Shown in pieces: positions 45,176-54,785 of a stretch of 64,000 nucleotides of DNA. This DNA is from Legionella maioricensis. GTDB taxonomy: Bacteria; Pseudomonadota; Gammaproteobacteria; Legionellales; Legionellaceae. Each line of letters starts with the position of its first letter. The stretch's first letter is position 1. The stretch lies in assembly GCF_023618015.1 (NCBI RefSeq), contig NZ_JAJKBJ010000006.1:107941-171940 (forward strand), read 5' to 3'. Below the pieces are notes generated by a model that did no database searches, had not been told where the DNA came from, and saw only the letters and a list, made by a program, of their open reading frames with translations. A program made the position numbers and the translations under genes.

Positions 45176-45913
45176 ATGATTTTATATGTTCCATTTCCCC
45201 ACTCTCAAGCCGGTGATTTAGTTGTTGGCATGGAAAGCTGGAAAAATGAGCAAAGCAAAATTTCAAATGAGTCTATACACATTATTTATCACGGTGATGA
45301 TTTTGATTTTGATGCTACAAAAGCATTGCTTTCGGAAGTTTATATCTGTGCGCATGGATTCTCAGATAGCCTGCCATTAATTGTAGGTAATAACAGGGAC
45401 TTAATGAAAACAGAGTGTATTGGTATTAGAACCGTTACTGAGCGGTTTAACCAGGATTTTGGGGAGGTGCTTTATCAAATTTTTGCTATCCATCTTTATT
45501 GTTGTGGAAGCAAAAACAAGAATAGGCTGATGGCAGAAGAGTTCCGTATGGATTTACTGCGCAAAGATATCTTTATTCACAGTTATGCCGGTAGTATTAC
45601 AACGCCCGATAGTAACGGCGTACTCTGGAGTTTTAGCGATACTCAGAAAGTTCCTGTTCAAGAGACACAAAGCGTACTCGTTAAGCAAGCGGTCCTTGAA
45701 ACTCCTGAACACAGAATGAATTTTAAAACAGCAGTGATGCTGCATTCCTATGAGCAATCAAAAGAGAAGCGACGTCATCGCTTTTTTGCGGAAGAAAAAG
45801 CAGGAAGACAAGCAGAAATACATAGGCGACGTCCTGATTTGCCGGAAGAAACTCCAGCACCTGCTGCTGCTCCTCCGTCCTCGGACGAGGCCTCTGCAAC
45901 AAGTATTCCATGA
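45176..45913 (+). CDS. Unknown protein with possible clan CD-like His/Cys dyad
   Basis: The 245-residue protein belongs to no family I recognise. A strand followed by AHG (YICAHGF, His60) and a later strand ending in LYCCGS (Cys109/Cys110) resemble the His-Gly and Cys-x-Gly dyad strands of caspase-like peptidases (C80, CHAT, C11). After these comes SYAGSI. The last 70 residues are charged, then Pro/Ala/Ser rich and disordered. The ribosome site is weak. No signal peptide; a cytoplasmic or translocated protein is possible. Confidence 0.55.
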   Translation: MILYVPFPHSQAGDLVVGMESWKNEQSKISNESIHIIYHGDDFDFDATKALLSEVYICAHGFSDSLPLIVGNNRDLMKTECIGIRTVTERFNQDFGEVLYQIFAIHLYCCGSKNKNRLMAEEFRMDLLRKDIFIHSYAGSITTPDSNGVLWSFSDTQKVPVQETQSVLVKQAVLETPEHRMNFKTAVMLHSYEQSKEKRRHRFFAEEKAGRQAEIHRRRPDLPEETPAPAAAPPSSDEASATSIP

Positions 45914-46026
45914 TTCATAAGATGAGTGTTGCCGTTGTCAATAAAGGCTCTGTCACATAAATTGGATATAAGTCTATAATAGAGTAAAATCTATGTTTTA
46001 AAGAAAAATATAGGATTAACAACCTC

Positions 46027-46368
46027 ATGAGCACTTTACCCAATTGTCCAAAATGCGATTCTGAATATACTTATAAAGACGGGCAGCTTTTTATTTGTCC
46101 AGAATGTACTTATGAATGGACTCAAGAGACAGCAGAACAAGCAACTGAAAGCGAAACTGTGATTAAAGACGCTAATGGCAATGTGCTTCAGGATGGAGAT
46201 ACGGTTACCGTAATTAAAGATTTAAAAGTAAAAGGTACCTCATTAGTGGTCAAAGTAGGGACTAAGGTTAAAAATATCAGACTCGTTGGTGGTGACCATG
46301 ATATTGATTGTAAAATTGAAGGAATTGGTCCTATGAAATTAAAATCACAATTTGTAAAAAAAGGTTAA
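46027..46368 (+). CDS. phnA: PhnA/YjdM family zinc-ribbon protein
   Basis: The 113-residue protein has an N-terminal zinc ribbon ([10 protein letters not shown]...[10 protein letters not shown]; four Cys). The PhnA domain follows with [26 protein letters not shown] and a terminal [12 protein letters not shown]. Despite the name it is not needed for phosphonate use; its role is unclear. Length and motifs are complete. It is alone here, with no phn genes nearby. Confidence 0.93.
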   Translation: MSTLPNCPKCDSEYTYKDGQLFICPECTYEWTQETAEQATESETVIKDANGNVLQDGDTVTVIKDLKVKGTSLVVKVGTKVKNIRLVGGDHDIDCKIEGIGPMKLKSQFVKKG

Positions 46369-46443
46369 TTGATTGTTCTCCTGGCACCTCCAATTTTAAT
46401 CAATTAAACCAAATGTGCTGATAACCCTTCTTTTCCACCTATG

Positions 46444-46464
46444 TGCCGCGACTTGTTCGCGGCA
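46444..46464. terminator. Perfect 8-bp GC hairpin
   Basis: TGCCGCGA and TCGCGGCA pair around a CTTGT loop, 75 bp after phnA in a 267-bp gap. No U-tract follows. It may be a terminator or a REP-like unit. Confidence 0.4.
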
Positions 46465-46635
46465 TCCAATTGCTATGAATTAATGGTAAATTTTTTTATA
46501 TAGAGCACCCACCTGAGTTTGACTGTTCAACCACATGTAATTTTCCTCAACGGAGTATTCTTAGTTTTTTGTGCTTCATTCAAGTTCGAGCTAAACTTAT
46601 TCTAATGACTGTTAGCTCTCAAATAGGGATAAAAA

Positions 46636-47166
46636 ATGAGTCCATCGCCAGAGGAACTAAAAGAAGCATCTATAAAATTATTTAGGGAGCTCCATGAGAA
46701 TAAAAAACGCAATGAAGCCCAAGAGGAAGAATATAGGCGTCTTTTAGAGCTCCATGGACACGAGATAATTTCCCATCCGGAGCTCTTAAAAAAGAAAAAA
46801 GAAGAAAAAACGGAGTATGCTGTTAACCCTGTATTTGCCAAAGACATTAAAGCGATTATTGCGGATTATAAAGAAAAAACAGGTAAGGAGCCTGAACAAA
46901 CGGAACAAGGAGTAGTGCTTGCTTTTAATAAGCAAGAAGATGCCATATCGTTTTTTAAAGAACAAAGTAGTAAAGGTCGAGCCTTTGATATGTATTGCGC
47001 TGCAAAAGATCATCGTGTTTATTCGGATGGCAAAGGATTATTTGTTCATGGTACTCGGAAGGAAGTGGGTGAATATCTTAAAAAGCCGGAAGATTTTGAG
47101 TTGGGTAAAGATGGAAAATTAACTAAAAAAGAAGAGCCTACAGATGCTCCTTCCCAACAGCTGTAA
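46636..47166 (+). CDS. Hypothetical charged protein
   Basis: The 176-residue protein is very rich in Lys and Glu. The first 55 residues are a charged helix (probable coiled coil). The middle (about 60-150) looks globular: VLAFNKQEDAISFFKEQ, then DHRVYSDGKGLFVHGTRKE. The tail is Lys/Glu/Pro rich. No signal peptide, membrane helix or family is recognised. Lys/Glu-rich tails are common in Dot/Icm substrates but this is weak evidence. Confidence 0.5.
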   Translation: MSPSPEELKEASIKLFRELHENKKRNEAQEEEYRRLLELHGHEIISHPELLKKKKEEKTEYAVNPVFAKDIKAIIADYKEKTGKEPEQTEQGVVLAFNKQEDAISFFKEQSSKGRAFDMYCAAKDHRVYSDGKGLFVHGTRKEVGEYLKKPEDFELGKDGKLTKKEEPTDAPSQQL

Positions 47167-47244
47167 TTAAGAGAGATTAATTATTATTAACCACTTTAAA
47201 AAAGTAGACATCATCTTTATTTTGCTTATGTGATGAGCTAAAAA

Positions 47245-48699
47245 CTATTGATGGAATTTGGTCTTGATTCCAGGAGTCATGAACCATCCACCACCCAGCG
47301 CTTTAATTAATTGAACTGTAGCTATGTGTCTTCGGGTACGAATATTCACTGCTGAGAGTTCCGTTTGTAAGGCTGCATTTTCGACGACCACCACCTCAAG
47401 GAACGTAATAATCCCCCCTGTATAGCGATGTTGGGACTGAATTAATGCTCTTTTTGCAAAAAGTACAGCCGCTGTTTGACTGTGATTTTCCTGATCCAGT
47501 TGCCTTATGGCTACTAAATAATCTTCTACCTCTTTAAAGGCGGTCAGTATGGTTTGACGATAGATGGCTACCGTTTCAAAATAACTGGCATTTGCCTGTC
47601 TTAACAAGCCTAATAATCTACCTCCATCAAAAAGGGTCATAGCTGCTACTGGCTGGATTAATGTTAATGCACTGACTGGACCAATTGACCAAAATAAGCT
47701 GGGCTTGCTAAGAAGATTGGATAAGGTTTTGCTTTGAAAACCAATAATACTGGAGAGATTAAAGACAGGGAAAAAAGCAGCTCGAGCAATACCAATATTC
47801 GCATTTGCTGCCTCTACACGTAATTCTGCAGCCGTAATGTCAGGTCTGCGCTCCAAAAGTGTAGACGGTAAATCAGGGGCAATGGTGATAAAATGCTTGG
47901 GTAGTTTTGCGGGAGGCAGATTGAAGTCTGCGGGGAATCTGCCAATGAGCACTGCAATTGCATGTTCCAGTTGAGCTCGTTGTAACCGCATATCTGCAGC
48001 CAATGTTTTCGCATTTTCCAATTGTGTCTCTGCTTCATCGACATCTGCAATTGGCGCTGCCCCACCCTTATGGCGCTGCTGGGTTAAATAAAGAGCTTTT
48101 TGATAAGCTGCAACTGTTTCATCTAGTATCCTTTGCGACTCGTCAGCCCCCCTCAGAGCAAAGTAGTCGCTAGCAAGGGTGGCATGTAAACTCAAGGTCG
48201 CTGCGGCAAGATCGGCTTCACTTGCTTTAGCAAGATTTTGATTTTGCGCCACTTCATTACGAATTCGTCCCCAGACATCTACCTCATAACTTAAATCAGC
48301 TCCGATTAAATAATTATTAAAAATAGGTGTCGAGCTCGGATTGGCAACAGTAACCGAGGTTTTTTGCCGGTCTGCATTAGCTAGTCCCTGGATAGTGGGG
48401 AAAAAGCCAGCTCGGGCTACCTGTACTAATGCGCTTGCTTCCTGATAGCGAGCAAATGCTGCTTTTAAATCCTGATTTGCAGGGACCACGTTTTCTTCTA
48501 ATTCATTTAATATCGGATCATTAAATATCTGCCACCAGGGACCAGGTGTTCCTTGAGGAGGAATGGCTTTAACCGCTACCCATTTCCCTGTCTCTTTAAA
48601 GTGATCAGGAATAGGTATGAAAGGTTGATGATAGGTTGGTGCCAGGTTGCAACTGGTCAATACGCAGGTCAGTATTCCTATTGCAGTTACTTTTCTCAT
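47245..48699 (-). CDS. RND efflux outer-membrane lipoprotein (NodT/OprM family)
   Basis: The 484-residue protein has a lipoprotein signal with lipobox LTSC near residue 17. The TolC-like repeats include FNDPILNELEENVVPANQDLKAA, the ATLSLHATLASDYFALRG segment and RRPDITAAELRVEAANANIGIARAAFFP. It forms the trimeric exit duct of a tripartite pump. It is the last gene of the operon, and its ATG overlaps the adaptor stop by 4 bp. Confidence 0.95.
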   Translation of the reverse strand: MRKVTAIGILTCVLTSCNLAPTYHQPFIPIPDHFKETGKWVAVKAIPPQGTPGPWWQIFNDPILNELEENVVPANQDLKAAFARYQEASALVQVARAGFFPTIQGLANADRQKTSVTVANPSSTPIFNNYLIGADLSYEVDVWGRIRNEVAQNQNLAKASEADLAAATLSLHATLASDYFALRGADESQRILDETVAAYQKALYLTQQRHKGGAAPIADVDEAETQLENAKTLAADMRLQRAQLEHAIAVLIGRFPADFNLPPAKLPKHFITIAPDLPSTLLERRPDITAAELRVEAANANIGIARAAFFPVFNLSSIIGFQSKTLSNLLSKPSLFWSIGPVSALTLIQPVAAMTLFDGGRLLGLLRQANASYFETVAIYRQTILTAFKEVEDYLVAIRQLDQENHSQTAAVLFAKRALIQSQHRYTGGIITFLEVVVVENAALQTELSAVNIRTRRHIATVQLIKALGGGWFMTPGIKTKFHQ

Positions 48700-49841
48700 G
48701 AAGCAACTCGTACTTTTTCTCTATTGGTCAGGGCGTCAGGAGGATTGATGATAATTCTTTCTCCAGGGCTAATTCCGGATTCGATTTCAACCTCTGAACC
48801 AAAATCACGGCTTATCTTGATGGATTTCAACACTACCCGATTGTCTTTATCCAAGGTGGCTACTTGCAAGCCGGCTGCCTGAAAAATAAGAGTATTAACC
48901 GGTAAACGAACTGTTCCGGGTAAGACCGCAAAGTTAAAAGAGACCTCCGTGTAGCCTCCTGGAAGTAATATACCTTTCTTATTCTCAGCGCTGAACTGGG
49001 CCAGCAAAGTAAATGACGCCGGATCAATTGCTTGGGCTGTATTGACTAGTTTGGCTGTAAATACCTGCCCAGGGTGTTCTGCAAAAGTCAAACTAACCGT
49101 CATATTGGCAGTAATCCGCGACGTATAATTCTGCGGTATATTCACATAAATCCGCAGTGGATTGGTTTGCGATAATCGAAATAAAAGAACCCCTGTAGTG
49201 CTGCTGCCTTCATTAATAAGAGAACCAATATCAATGTTACGAAACGTAATCACGCCATCAAAAGGGGCAATGACGCGCTCGAAACTGACTAATTCTTTTA
49301 AACGATCTACATTAGCCTGTGCAGAAATCATCGCGGCGTTCAATGCCGCCGCAGAACTTACTTTTTCATCCGTTTCCTGTTTAGACACTGAATCGGTCTT
49401 TAATAAATTTACCCAACGCTTGGCTGTAGACTGCGCTAATTTGTTGTTTGCTATGGCTGTATTTAAATCAGCTTTTGCCTGTGCATATTGAGCGTCCAGC
49501 TCCGGGGTTTCAATAACGGCAAGCAGGTCACCTTTTTTAACATGACTGCCTATATCAACATACCATTTTTTTATATAGCCATTAGTGCGCGCATAAATGG
49601 GGGCTTCATGCCATGCCTGTACATTGCCTGGTAATATAATTTTTTCTGTTCCGGTTACCTGAATTGGAATCGTTGTCGCAACTACCGGGAGCAAATTGGC
49701 GTTAGTTTGTTGACGCAAAACTATGGCTGCATAAATACGAAAACCTATTACGATCAAAAGAATCAGGCAGACAAAGGAAATAATCGCTATCCATCGAGTA
49801 TCGAGTTGGGTTTTGAATTGCGAATGAATTCGTTTAATCAT
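48696..49841 (-). CDS. RND efflux periplasmic adaptor (membrane-fusion protein)
   Basis: The 381-residue adaptor has one N-terminal membrane helix (AIISFVCLILLIVIGFRIY). The barrel-sandwich lipoyl half PIYARTNGYIKKWYVDIGSHVKKGDLLAVIETPELDAQYAQAK precedes a coiled hairpin, and FERVIAPFDGVITFRNIDIGSLI closes the lipoyl domain. Beta-barrel and membrane-proximal domains follow. It links pump and duct in the periplasm. The start overlaps the pump gene end by 8 bp. Confidence 0.95.
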   Translation of the reverse strand: MIKRIHSQFKTQLDTRWIAIISFVCLILLIVIGFRIYAAIVLRQQTNANLLPVVATTIPIQVTGTEKIILPGNVQAWHEAPIYARTNGYIKKWYVDIGSHVKKGDLLAVIETPELDAQYAQAKADLNTAIANNKLAQSTAKRWVNLLKTDSVSKQETDEKVSSAAALNAAMISAQANVDRLKELVSFERVIAPFDGVITFRNIDIGSLINEGSSTTGVLLFRLSQTNPLRIYVNIPQNYTSRITANMTVSLTFAEHPGQVFTAKLVNTAQAIDPASFTLLAQFSAENKKGILLPGGYTEVSFNFAVLPGTVRLPVNTLIFQAAGLQVATLDKDNRVVLKSIKISRDFGSEVEIESGISPGERIIINPPDALTNREKVRVAS

Positions 49842-52800
49842 CTTTCTTCCTTTGCTTTACTTTTAATCGACGATGATGAATGACATAAAATACTGTAGGT
49901 ACAAATAAGAGGGTGGATATGGTGGCAAAAGACAGTCCGCCTATCACGGCACGTCCTAAAGGCGCATTTTGTTCGCCTCCATCGCCAAGTCCAAGAGCCA
50001 TAGGCATCATCCCAATAATCATTGCCAATGCAGTCATTAACACGGGGCGTATACGCGCTTTTCCTGCTTCAAGAGCAGCCGCTAGTGGATCATTCGTTTC
50101 AGCCAGATGTTGGCGGGCGAAACTAATGATTAGGATACTATTCGCCGTTGCAACCCCCATACACATAATTGCCCCTGTTAAAGCCGGTACGCTTAATGTC
50201 GTAAAAGTAATAAACAACATCCAGGCAATCCCTGCTATAGCTGCGGGAAGGGCGGTAATGATAATAAAGGGATCAGTCCATGATTGGAAATTGATGACAA
50301 TTAATAAATAGACCAGCAATATAGAGAAGACTAATCCCCAGTAAAGACCTTGGAAAGCCTGGTGCTGGGTTTGAATTTGACCTCGTACAACGACAGAAGA
50401 GCCTTTAGGCACCTCTTTTTTGGTGTCATTAATCACCTTGTTTATATCACTGGCCACAGCCCCCAGATCTCGGTCTTGTACGGCGGCAAAAATATCAACT
50501 ACTGGTTGTACGTTATAATGCGACTCTACCACTGGACCCCAGATACGTTTAATGGTCGATAAGGCGCCTAAAATTTGTGCTTGGTCGGGTTTATTTATAT
50601 TAGAAACAGGAATATTTCGTAAGGCCTGTAATGAATCCATCACGTATTGGGGGGCTTGAGTCACTATGGGATAGGAAACTCCATTCTCAGGACTTAACCA
50701 AAATGTAGGTGATGTTTGAAAACTTCCGGAAAGAGTAACCAATAAATCTGATGCAATATCAAATTGGGTGAATCCCAGCTCACTTGCTTTGCTGCGATTA
50801 ACATCGACCATGAACTCAGGATAATTATTGGCTTGTCTAATGCGGGTATCTACAAGGCCTGGTATCTGTTTTAACCGTTGTAATAATTTATCCGCATAAA
50901 GCATGTTCTCTTTATTTTTCAAACCAATAATCTGGATGTCAATGGGGGATGACAGACCGAAGTTTATAATTTGATTCACAATGTCTGCAGGGAGAAAGGC
51001 AAAAGATACACCAGGAAATTTCTCCTGCAGAATGGATCTTAATTCTTTTACGTAATCAGGACTGGGACGATGTCCGTCTTTAAGCGAAATTAAGATATCT
51101 GCATCAGCCGGTCCTACTGGAGCTGAGTTACTGTATGATAAATTAATACCACTTACTGGTAAGCCAATATTATCAACAATATTGTCAAGATCCTTTGGGG
51201 GTATTACCTGGCGGATTAGAGTATCTATCTTATCGACCAGGCGTGCTGTTTCTTCAACTCGCGTACCGGTAGGAGCACGGATATGAAGTTTTATTTGTCC
51301 GGCATCCACACTGGGGAAGAAATCAGAGCCAAGCCACGGCCAGAGCAGCACAATAGAGGCAATAACAAAACCTAGAAAACTGCACATAAACAAGGTCGAA
51401 TTTTTTAATACCCAGCTTAATAAAGCAAAATATCTTTGGCGAAAGGCTTCAAATTTTTCTTCAAAGGCATTATGAAAGCGAACAAAACGATTACCGTTTT
51501 GCTGATGTTCTTTAGTCAAATCATGAGGCTTGAGCAAATACTTGGCTAAAGTTGCTACCAGAGTCCGTGATAAAATATATGAAGTTAACATGGCAAAAAT
51601 TACCGCCTCTGCCAATGGAACGAAGAGGAATTGAGCCACACCACCTAAATAAAACATAGGTACGAATACAATACAAATACATAAAGTGGAAACCAATGCA
51701 GGGATGGCAATCTGTTTCGCGCCATCCAGAATCGCTTGTTCTACTTCTTTCCCTTGCTCTAAATTCCAATTGATGTTTTCAATGGCGACTGTGGCGTCAT
51801 CAACTAAAATACCTACAGCGAGAGCTAGCCCGCCCAAGGTCATAATATTAATTGTCTGTCCTAAAGCTGAAAGCAAAGAAATAGAGGCGATAATAGATAA
51901 AGGGATGGATAAGGTAATAATTAAAGTGCTGCGCCAACTGCCCAAAAAGAGGAGGATCATTAAACCCGTCAGAGCAGCTGCTATAACGCCTTCTACAATA
52001 ACCCCTTGAATCGCTGCGGTCACAAAGATTGATTGATCGGCTAACATCGTCAATTGCAGCCCATTGGGAAGGCTTTCTTTGATTTTAGGTATTAATGCTT
52101 TAATGCGACTGACAATATCCAGAGTTGAGGCATTTCCTGTTTTTTGAATGGACATCATTACCGCACGTTGTCCATTGACTCGGACTATATTGGTTTGTGG
52201 AGCAAAGCCATCTCGTACATGAGCTACATCTCGAATGTAAAGCACCCGCCCGGGAGTTATTTTTACCGGCATGTCATTTAATTCATTGACCTTGAGCGGA
52301 CTGCCATTTAATTTGACGATGTATTCATATTGGCCAATTTTTTGCGTTCCTGCTGGTAAAATGAGATTTTGTGCCCCGATAGCTGCATTCACTCCCTGTG
52401 CAGATACGCCATAAGTCTGCATCGCTTGCGGGTCCAGATCAACCTGAACCTGGCGAGTTTTTCCTCCATAAGGGTAAGGTAAAGCCGCTCCTTGCACGGT
52501 AGCCAGCTGAGTGCGAATGAAATTGTTTCCTAGATCATTTAGCTCTTGTTCTGGAATGGTTGAGCTGGATAAAACGAGTTGTAATACTGGGACCGTTGAT
52601 GCTTTATAACTTAATATTAAGGGGGGAAGGGTTCCTGGCGGTAAGTTGCGTAACATGGTTTGAGCTATAGCGGTTACCTGGCTTAATGCGATATCAATAT
52701 TAACCCCTGCCTGAAAAAACAGTTTAATAACGCTCACGCCAATCAGCGATTCTGACTCAATATGTTCTATATCGTTAACTGTAGTAGTAACGGCTCTTTC

Positions 52801-53001
52801 AAAAACACTGGTAATTCTATTCCCCATTTCATCGGGGGGTAAGCCAGTATAATTCCAAACCACGCTGACGACAGGAATATTAATGTCTGGGAAAATATCG
52901 GTGGGGGTGCGCATCATCGCAAGCGGTCCGATAATGAGTAACATCAGGGCCAATACGATAAATGTGTAGGGTCGCGAAAGAGCAATCCAAACTATCCACA
53001 T
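49834..53001 (-). CDS. RND efflux pump permease (AcrB/MdtB-like HAE family)
   Basis: The 1055-residue proton-driven permease has twelve expected helices with two large periplasmic loops. Marks include the N-terminal RPYTFIVLALMLLIIGPLAM helix, FPDINIPVVSVVWNYTGLPP, TM4 GILVDDATVAIENI with the paired Asp of the proton relay, and the C-half GVATANSILIISFA and PVLMTALAMIIGMMP. The substrate is not predictable. First gene of the three-gene operon. The upstream region is shared with no neighbouring regulator gene, so control is unclear. Confidence 0.96.
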   Translation of the reverse strand: MWIVWIALSRPYTFIVLALMLLIIGPLAMMRTPTDIFPDINIPVVSVVWNYTGLPPDEMGNRITSVFERAVTTTVNDIEHIESESLIGVSVIKLFFQAGVNIDIALSQVTAIAQTMLRNLPPGTLPPLILSYKASTVPVLQLVLSSSTIPEQELNDLGNNFIRTQLATVQGAALPYPYGGKTRQVQVDLDPQAMQTYGVSAQGVNAAIGAQNLILPAGTQKIGQYEYIVKLNGSPLKVNELNDMPVKITPGRVLYIRDVAHVRDGFAPQTNIVRVNGQRAVMMSIQKTGNASTLDIVSRIKALIPKIKESLPNGLQLTMLADQSIFVTAAIQGVIVEGVIAAALTGLMILLFLGSWRSTLIITLSIPLSIIASISLLSALGQTINIMTLGGLALAVGILVDDATVAIENINWNLEQGKEVEQAILDGAKQIAIPALVSTLCICIVFVPMFYLGGVAQFLFVPLAEAVIFAMLTSYILSRTLVATLAKYLLKPHDLTKEHQQNGNRFVRFHNAFEEKFEAFRQRYFALLSWVLKNSTLFMCSFLGFVIASIVLLWPWLGSDFFPSVDAGQIKLHIRAPTGTRVEETARLVDKIDTLIRQVIPPKDLDNIVDNIGLPVSGINLSYSNSAPVGPADADILISLKDGHRPSPDYVKELRSILQEKFPGVSFAFLPADIVNQIINFGLSSPIDIQIIGLKNKENMLYADKLLQRLKQIPGLVDTRIRQANNYPEFMVDVNRSKASELGFTQFDIASDLLVTLSGSFQTSPTFWLSPENGVSYPIVTQAPQYVMDSLQALRNIPVSNINKPDQAQILGALSTIKRIWGPVVESHYNVQPVVDIFAAVQDRDLGAVASDINKVINDTKKEVPKGSSVVVRGQIQTQHQAFQGLYWGLVFSILLVYLLIVINFQSWTDPFIIITALPAAIAGIAWMLFITFTTLSVPALTGAIMCMGVATANSILIISFARQHLAETNDPLAAALEAGKARIRPVLMTALAMIIGMMPMALGLGDGGEQNAPLGRAVIGGLSFATISTLLFVPTVFYVIHHRRLKVKQRKKDD

Positions 53002-53124
53002 AACATTCCGTGTTTAGAAATTTATTTGAATTCAGCAGTATAACAGTGAAAACTGGGAAATTATAAGAGTTTCTTTTGGAGTAACGTATTCATTGTTGAC
53101 GTCTGATATTATATTTGCGTCTAC

Positions 53125-53703
53125 TTATTGCATGCCCAGATTCGGCGTAACTTCATTATCGAATGCGTCACCTGGTGCCGGGCTTTTTATTTTGCAATCG
53201 ATGGCATCAAGGGTCAATTGAATGGAAATGCTTTGTTCCCCTTCGGTTAAAAAATGCTGATGGTGTATATTTTCAGGAGCTATTTTAAATTGGTGGGCTG
53301 CAAAATTAAATCCCTTAACCGCTTTTTGGAGCGAGTTCACTTCCGCTTCTGTACCTGAGACAAGGATTTCGTCATCGGAATCGCATTGTTCTTTTTCTCC
53401 GCCGATAAAATACAGCACATCTATAGTGATTTCATCTTCATCGTCTATTCCTGCATAGTTTCGGAGTTTTTTAAAAAAATTGAGGAGGGTATCTTTAGCT
53501 TGTTGATCCTGGGTTCTATTAACGTTTTTAAAACCTGACCAATGATATAGACCACAAAAGTGAATTTTATCGTTTTCTTCATCCCAAAATGACCCTTGTA
53601 CGATGAACGCGATACAGGTAGTAACTCCTTTGGTAATCAGTACTGTTTTCTCATCAGAGGTAAACAATACATCATCCATATAAACGTACAATTTTTTAGA
53701 CAT
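53125..53703 (-). CDS. Hypothetical acidic protein with CheD-like Cys/His arrangement
   Basis: The 192-residue protein is rich in Asp and Glu. The segment KGVTTCIAFIV (Cys30), followed by a strand ending GLYHWSG (His54), resembles the G-S-C and G-x-x-H pattern of CheD/CNF1-type glutamine deamidases. The spacing (24 residues) is longer than usual and no third residue is assigned. No chemotaxis genes are nearby. No signal peptide. Function unknown. Confidence 0.5.
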   Translation of the reverse strand: MSKKLYVYMDDVLFTSDEKTVLITKGVTTCIAFIVQGSFWDEENDKIHFCGLYHWSGFKNVNRTQDQQAKDTLLNFFKKLRNYAGIDDEDEITIDVLYFIGGEKEQCDSDDEILVSGTEAEVNSLQKAVKGFNFAAHQFKIAPENIHHQHFLTEGEQSISIQLTLDAIDCKIKSPAPGDAFDNEVTPNLGMQ

Positions 53704-53846
53704 AATTCAGACATCATTAGAGTATAGCGATGTAATTTACGACGTATACTTAGTATTTATAGAGGTGATTATTTTATCATAAAATGATCAGGTTGGAAAA
53801 TATTTGTAAATAATGAGTTATCTTAATGAGTTACAATTATTGTTGC

Positions 53847-54569
53847 CTATTCGGCATCACTTTCTTTTAGAGTGACTACCCGGGCAGTAAACATATAACC
53901 ACCGTTACGAATAGTTTTAATTAAAGCAGGTTTTTTTGCATCGAGTTCTATTTTTTGGCGTAAACGGCTTATTTGTACATCTATTCTTCGGTCAAAGGGA
54001 TTTAAGTCACTGTTTTTAGTTATTTGTAAGAGGAATTCTCTATCTAATACGCGCTGAGGTTGTTGAGCAAAGGTCAACAGCAAGTCATATTCCCCTGCAC
54101 TTAATTGTAATTCTTGATTATTCTCCCCGAATACCTGCCGAGAAGCCGGATACAATCGCCAGTTGGTAAACATCATTACGTCTTTACCATGCTCTATTTT
54201 TTGCTGGGCACGGATAACCCGACGAGTAATCGCATTAATTCGTGCATGCAATTCGCGCGGATAAAGGGGGGTGGTCAGGCAATCATCCGCACCTGATTCA
54301 AGCATGGAAATACAAGTATCTTCATCAGGGGTATCGTTGATGATTAATAGCGGAACCGGATAGTTATTATAAAATTGATTTATTGTTTCTGGCTCTTTTT
54401 TTAAAATGGACCAATGAATCAAAATTGCTGCGGGCATTCCTTTTTCGGTATGAATGGGGTGCAAGGTCTTTTGTTGTATTATATCTAAGTTGAATTTTGA
54501 AAAATAATCTTTTAGGTCTTCATTGACTGGGGTTTCATCAATAAATAGCAAATAATGACCTTGTGACAT
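53847..54569 (-). CDS. OmpR-type winged-helix regulator with degenerate receiver
   Basis: The 240-residue protein has an N-terminal receiver-like domain (1-120). It keeps an early acidic residue (Asp11) but has His52 where the phospho-accepting Asp should be, Asn in place of the switch Thr, and Thr in place of the conserved Lys (DDCLTTPLYPREL). The C-terminal winged helix is intact: LSAGEYDLLLTFAQQPQRVLDREFLL and DRRIDVQISRLRQKIE, then IRNGGYMF. It should bind DNA without phosphorylation. No histidine kinase lies nearby. AGGAG precedes the ATG. Confidence 0.88.
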   Translation of the reverse strand: MSQGHYLLFIDETPVNEDLKDYFSKFNLDIIQQKTLHPIHTEKGMPAAILIHWSILKKEPETINQFYNNYPVPLLIINDTPDEDTCISMLESGADDCLTTPLYPRELHARINAITRRVIRAQQKIEHGKDVMMFTNWRLYPASRQVFGENNQELQLSAGEYDLLLTFAQQPQRVLDREFLLQITKNSDLNPFDRRIDVQISRLRQKIELDAKKPALIKTIRNGGYMFTARVVTLKESDAE

Positions 54570-54785
54570 CGATTTGCTCCTAATAGTTAAAAAAATGTCT
54601 TAATTTTGACAAGTTTAACTCTCTGTTGCAAATAATTTTTAATTATTTATAGGACAATTTTTACAAAGGATTCAAATATTTAGTCATTTTGATCAATAAA
54701 TGCCGCGCAAATTTTTATTTTAATGATATGTTTAAATTAGACGTATTGCTTTCATTTATTAAGAGAGATGTTTGAGGAGACAAGG

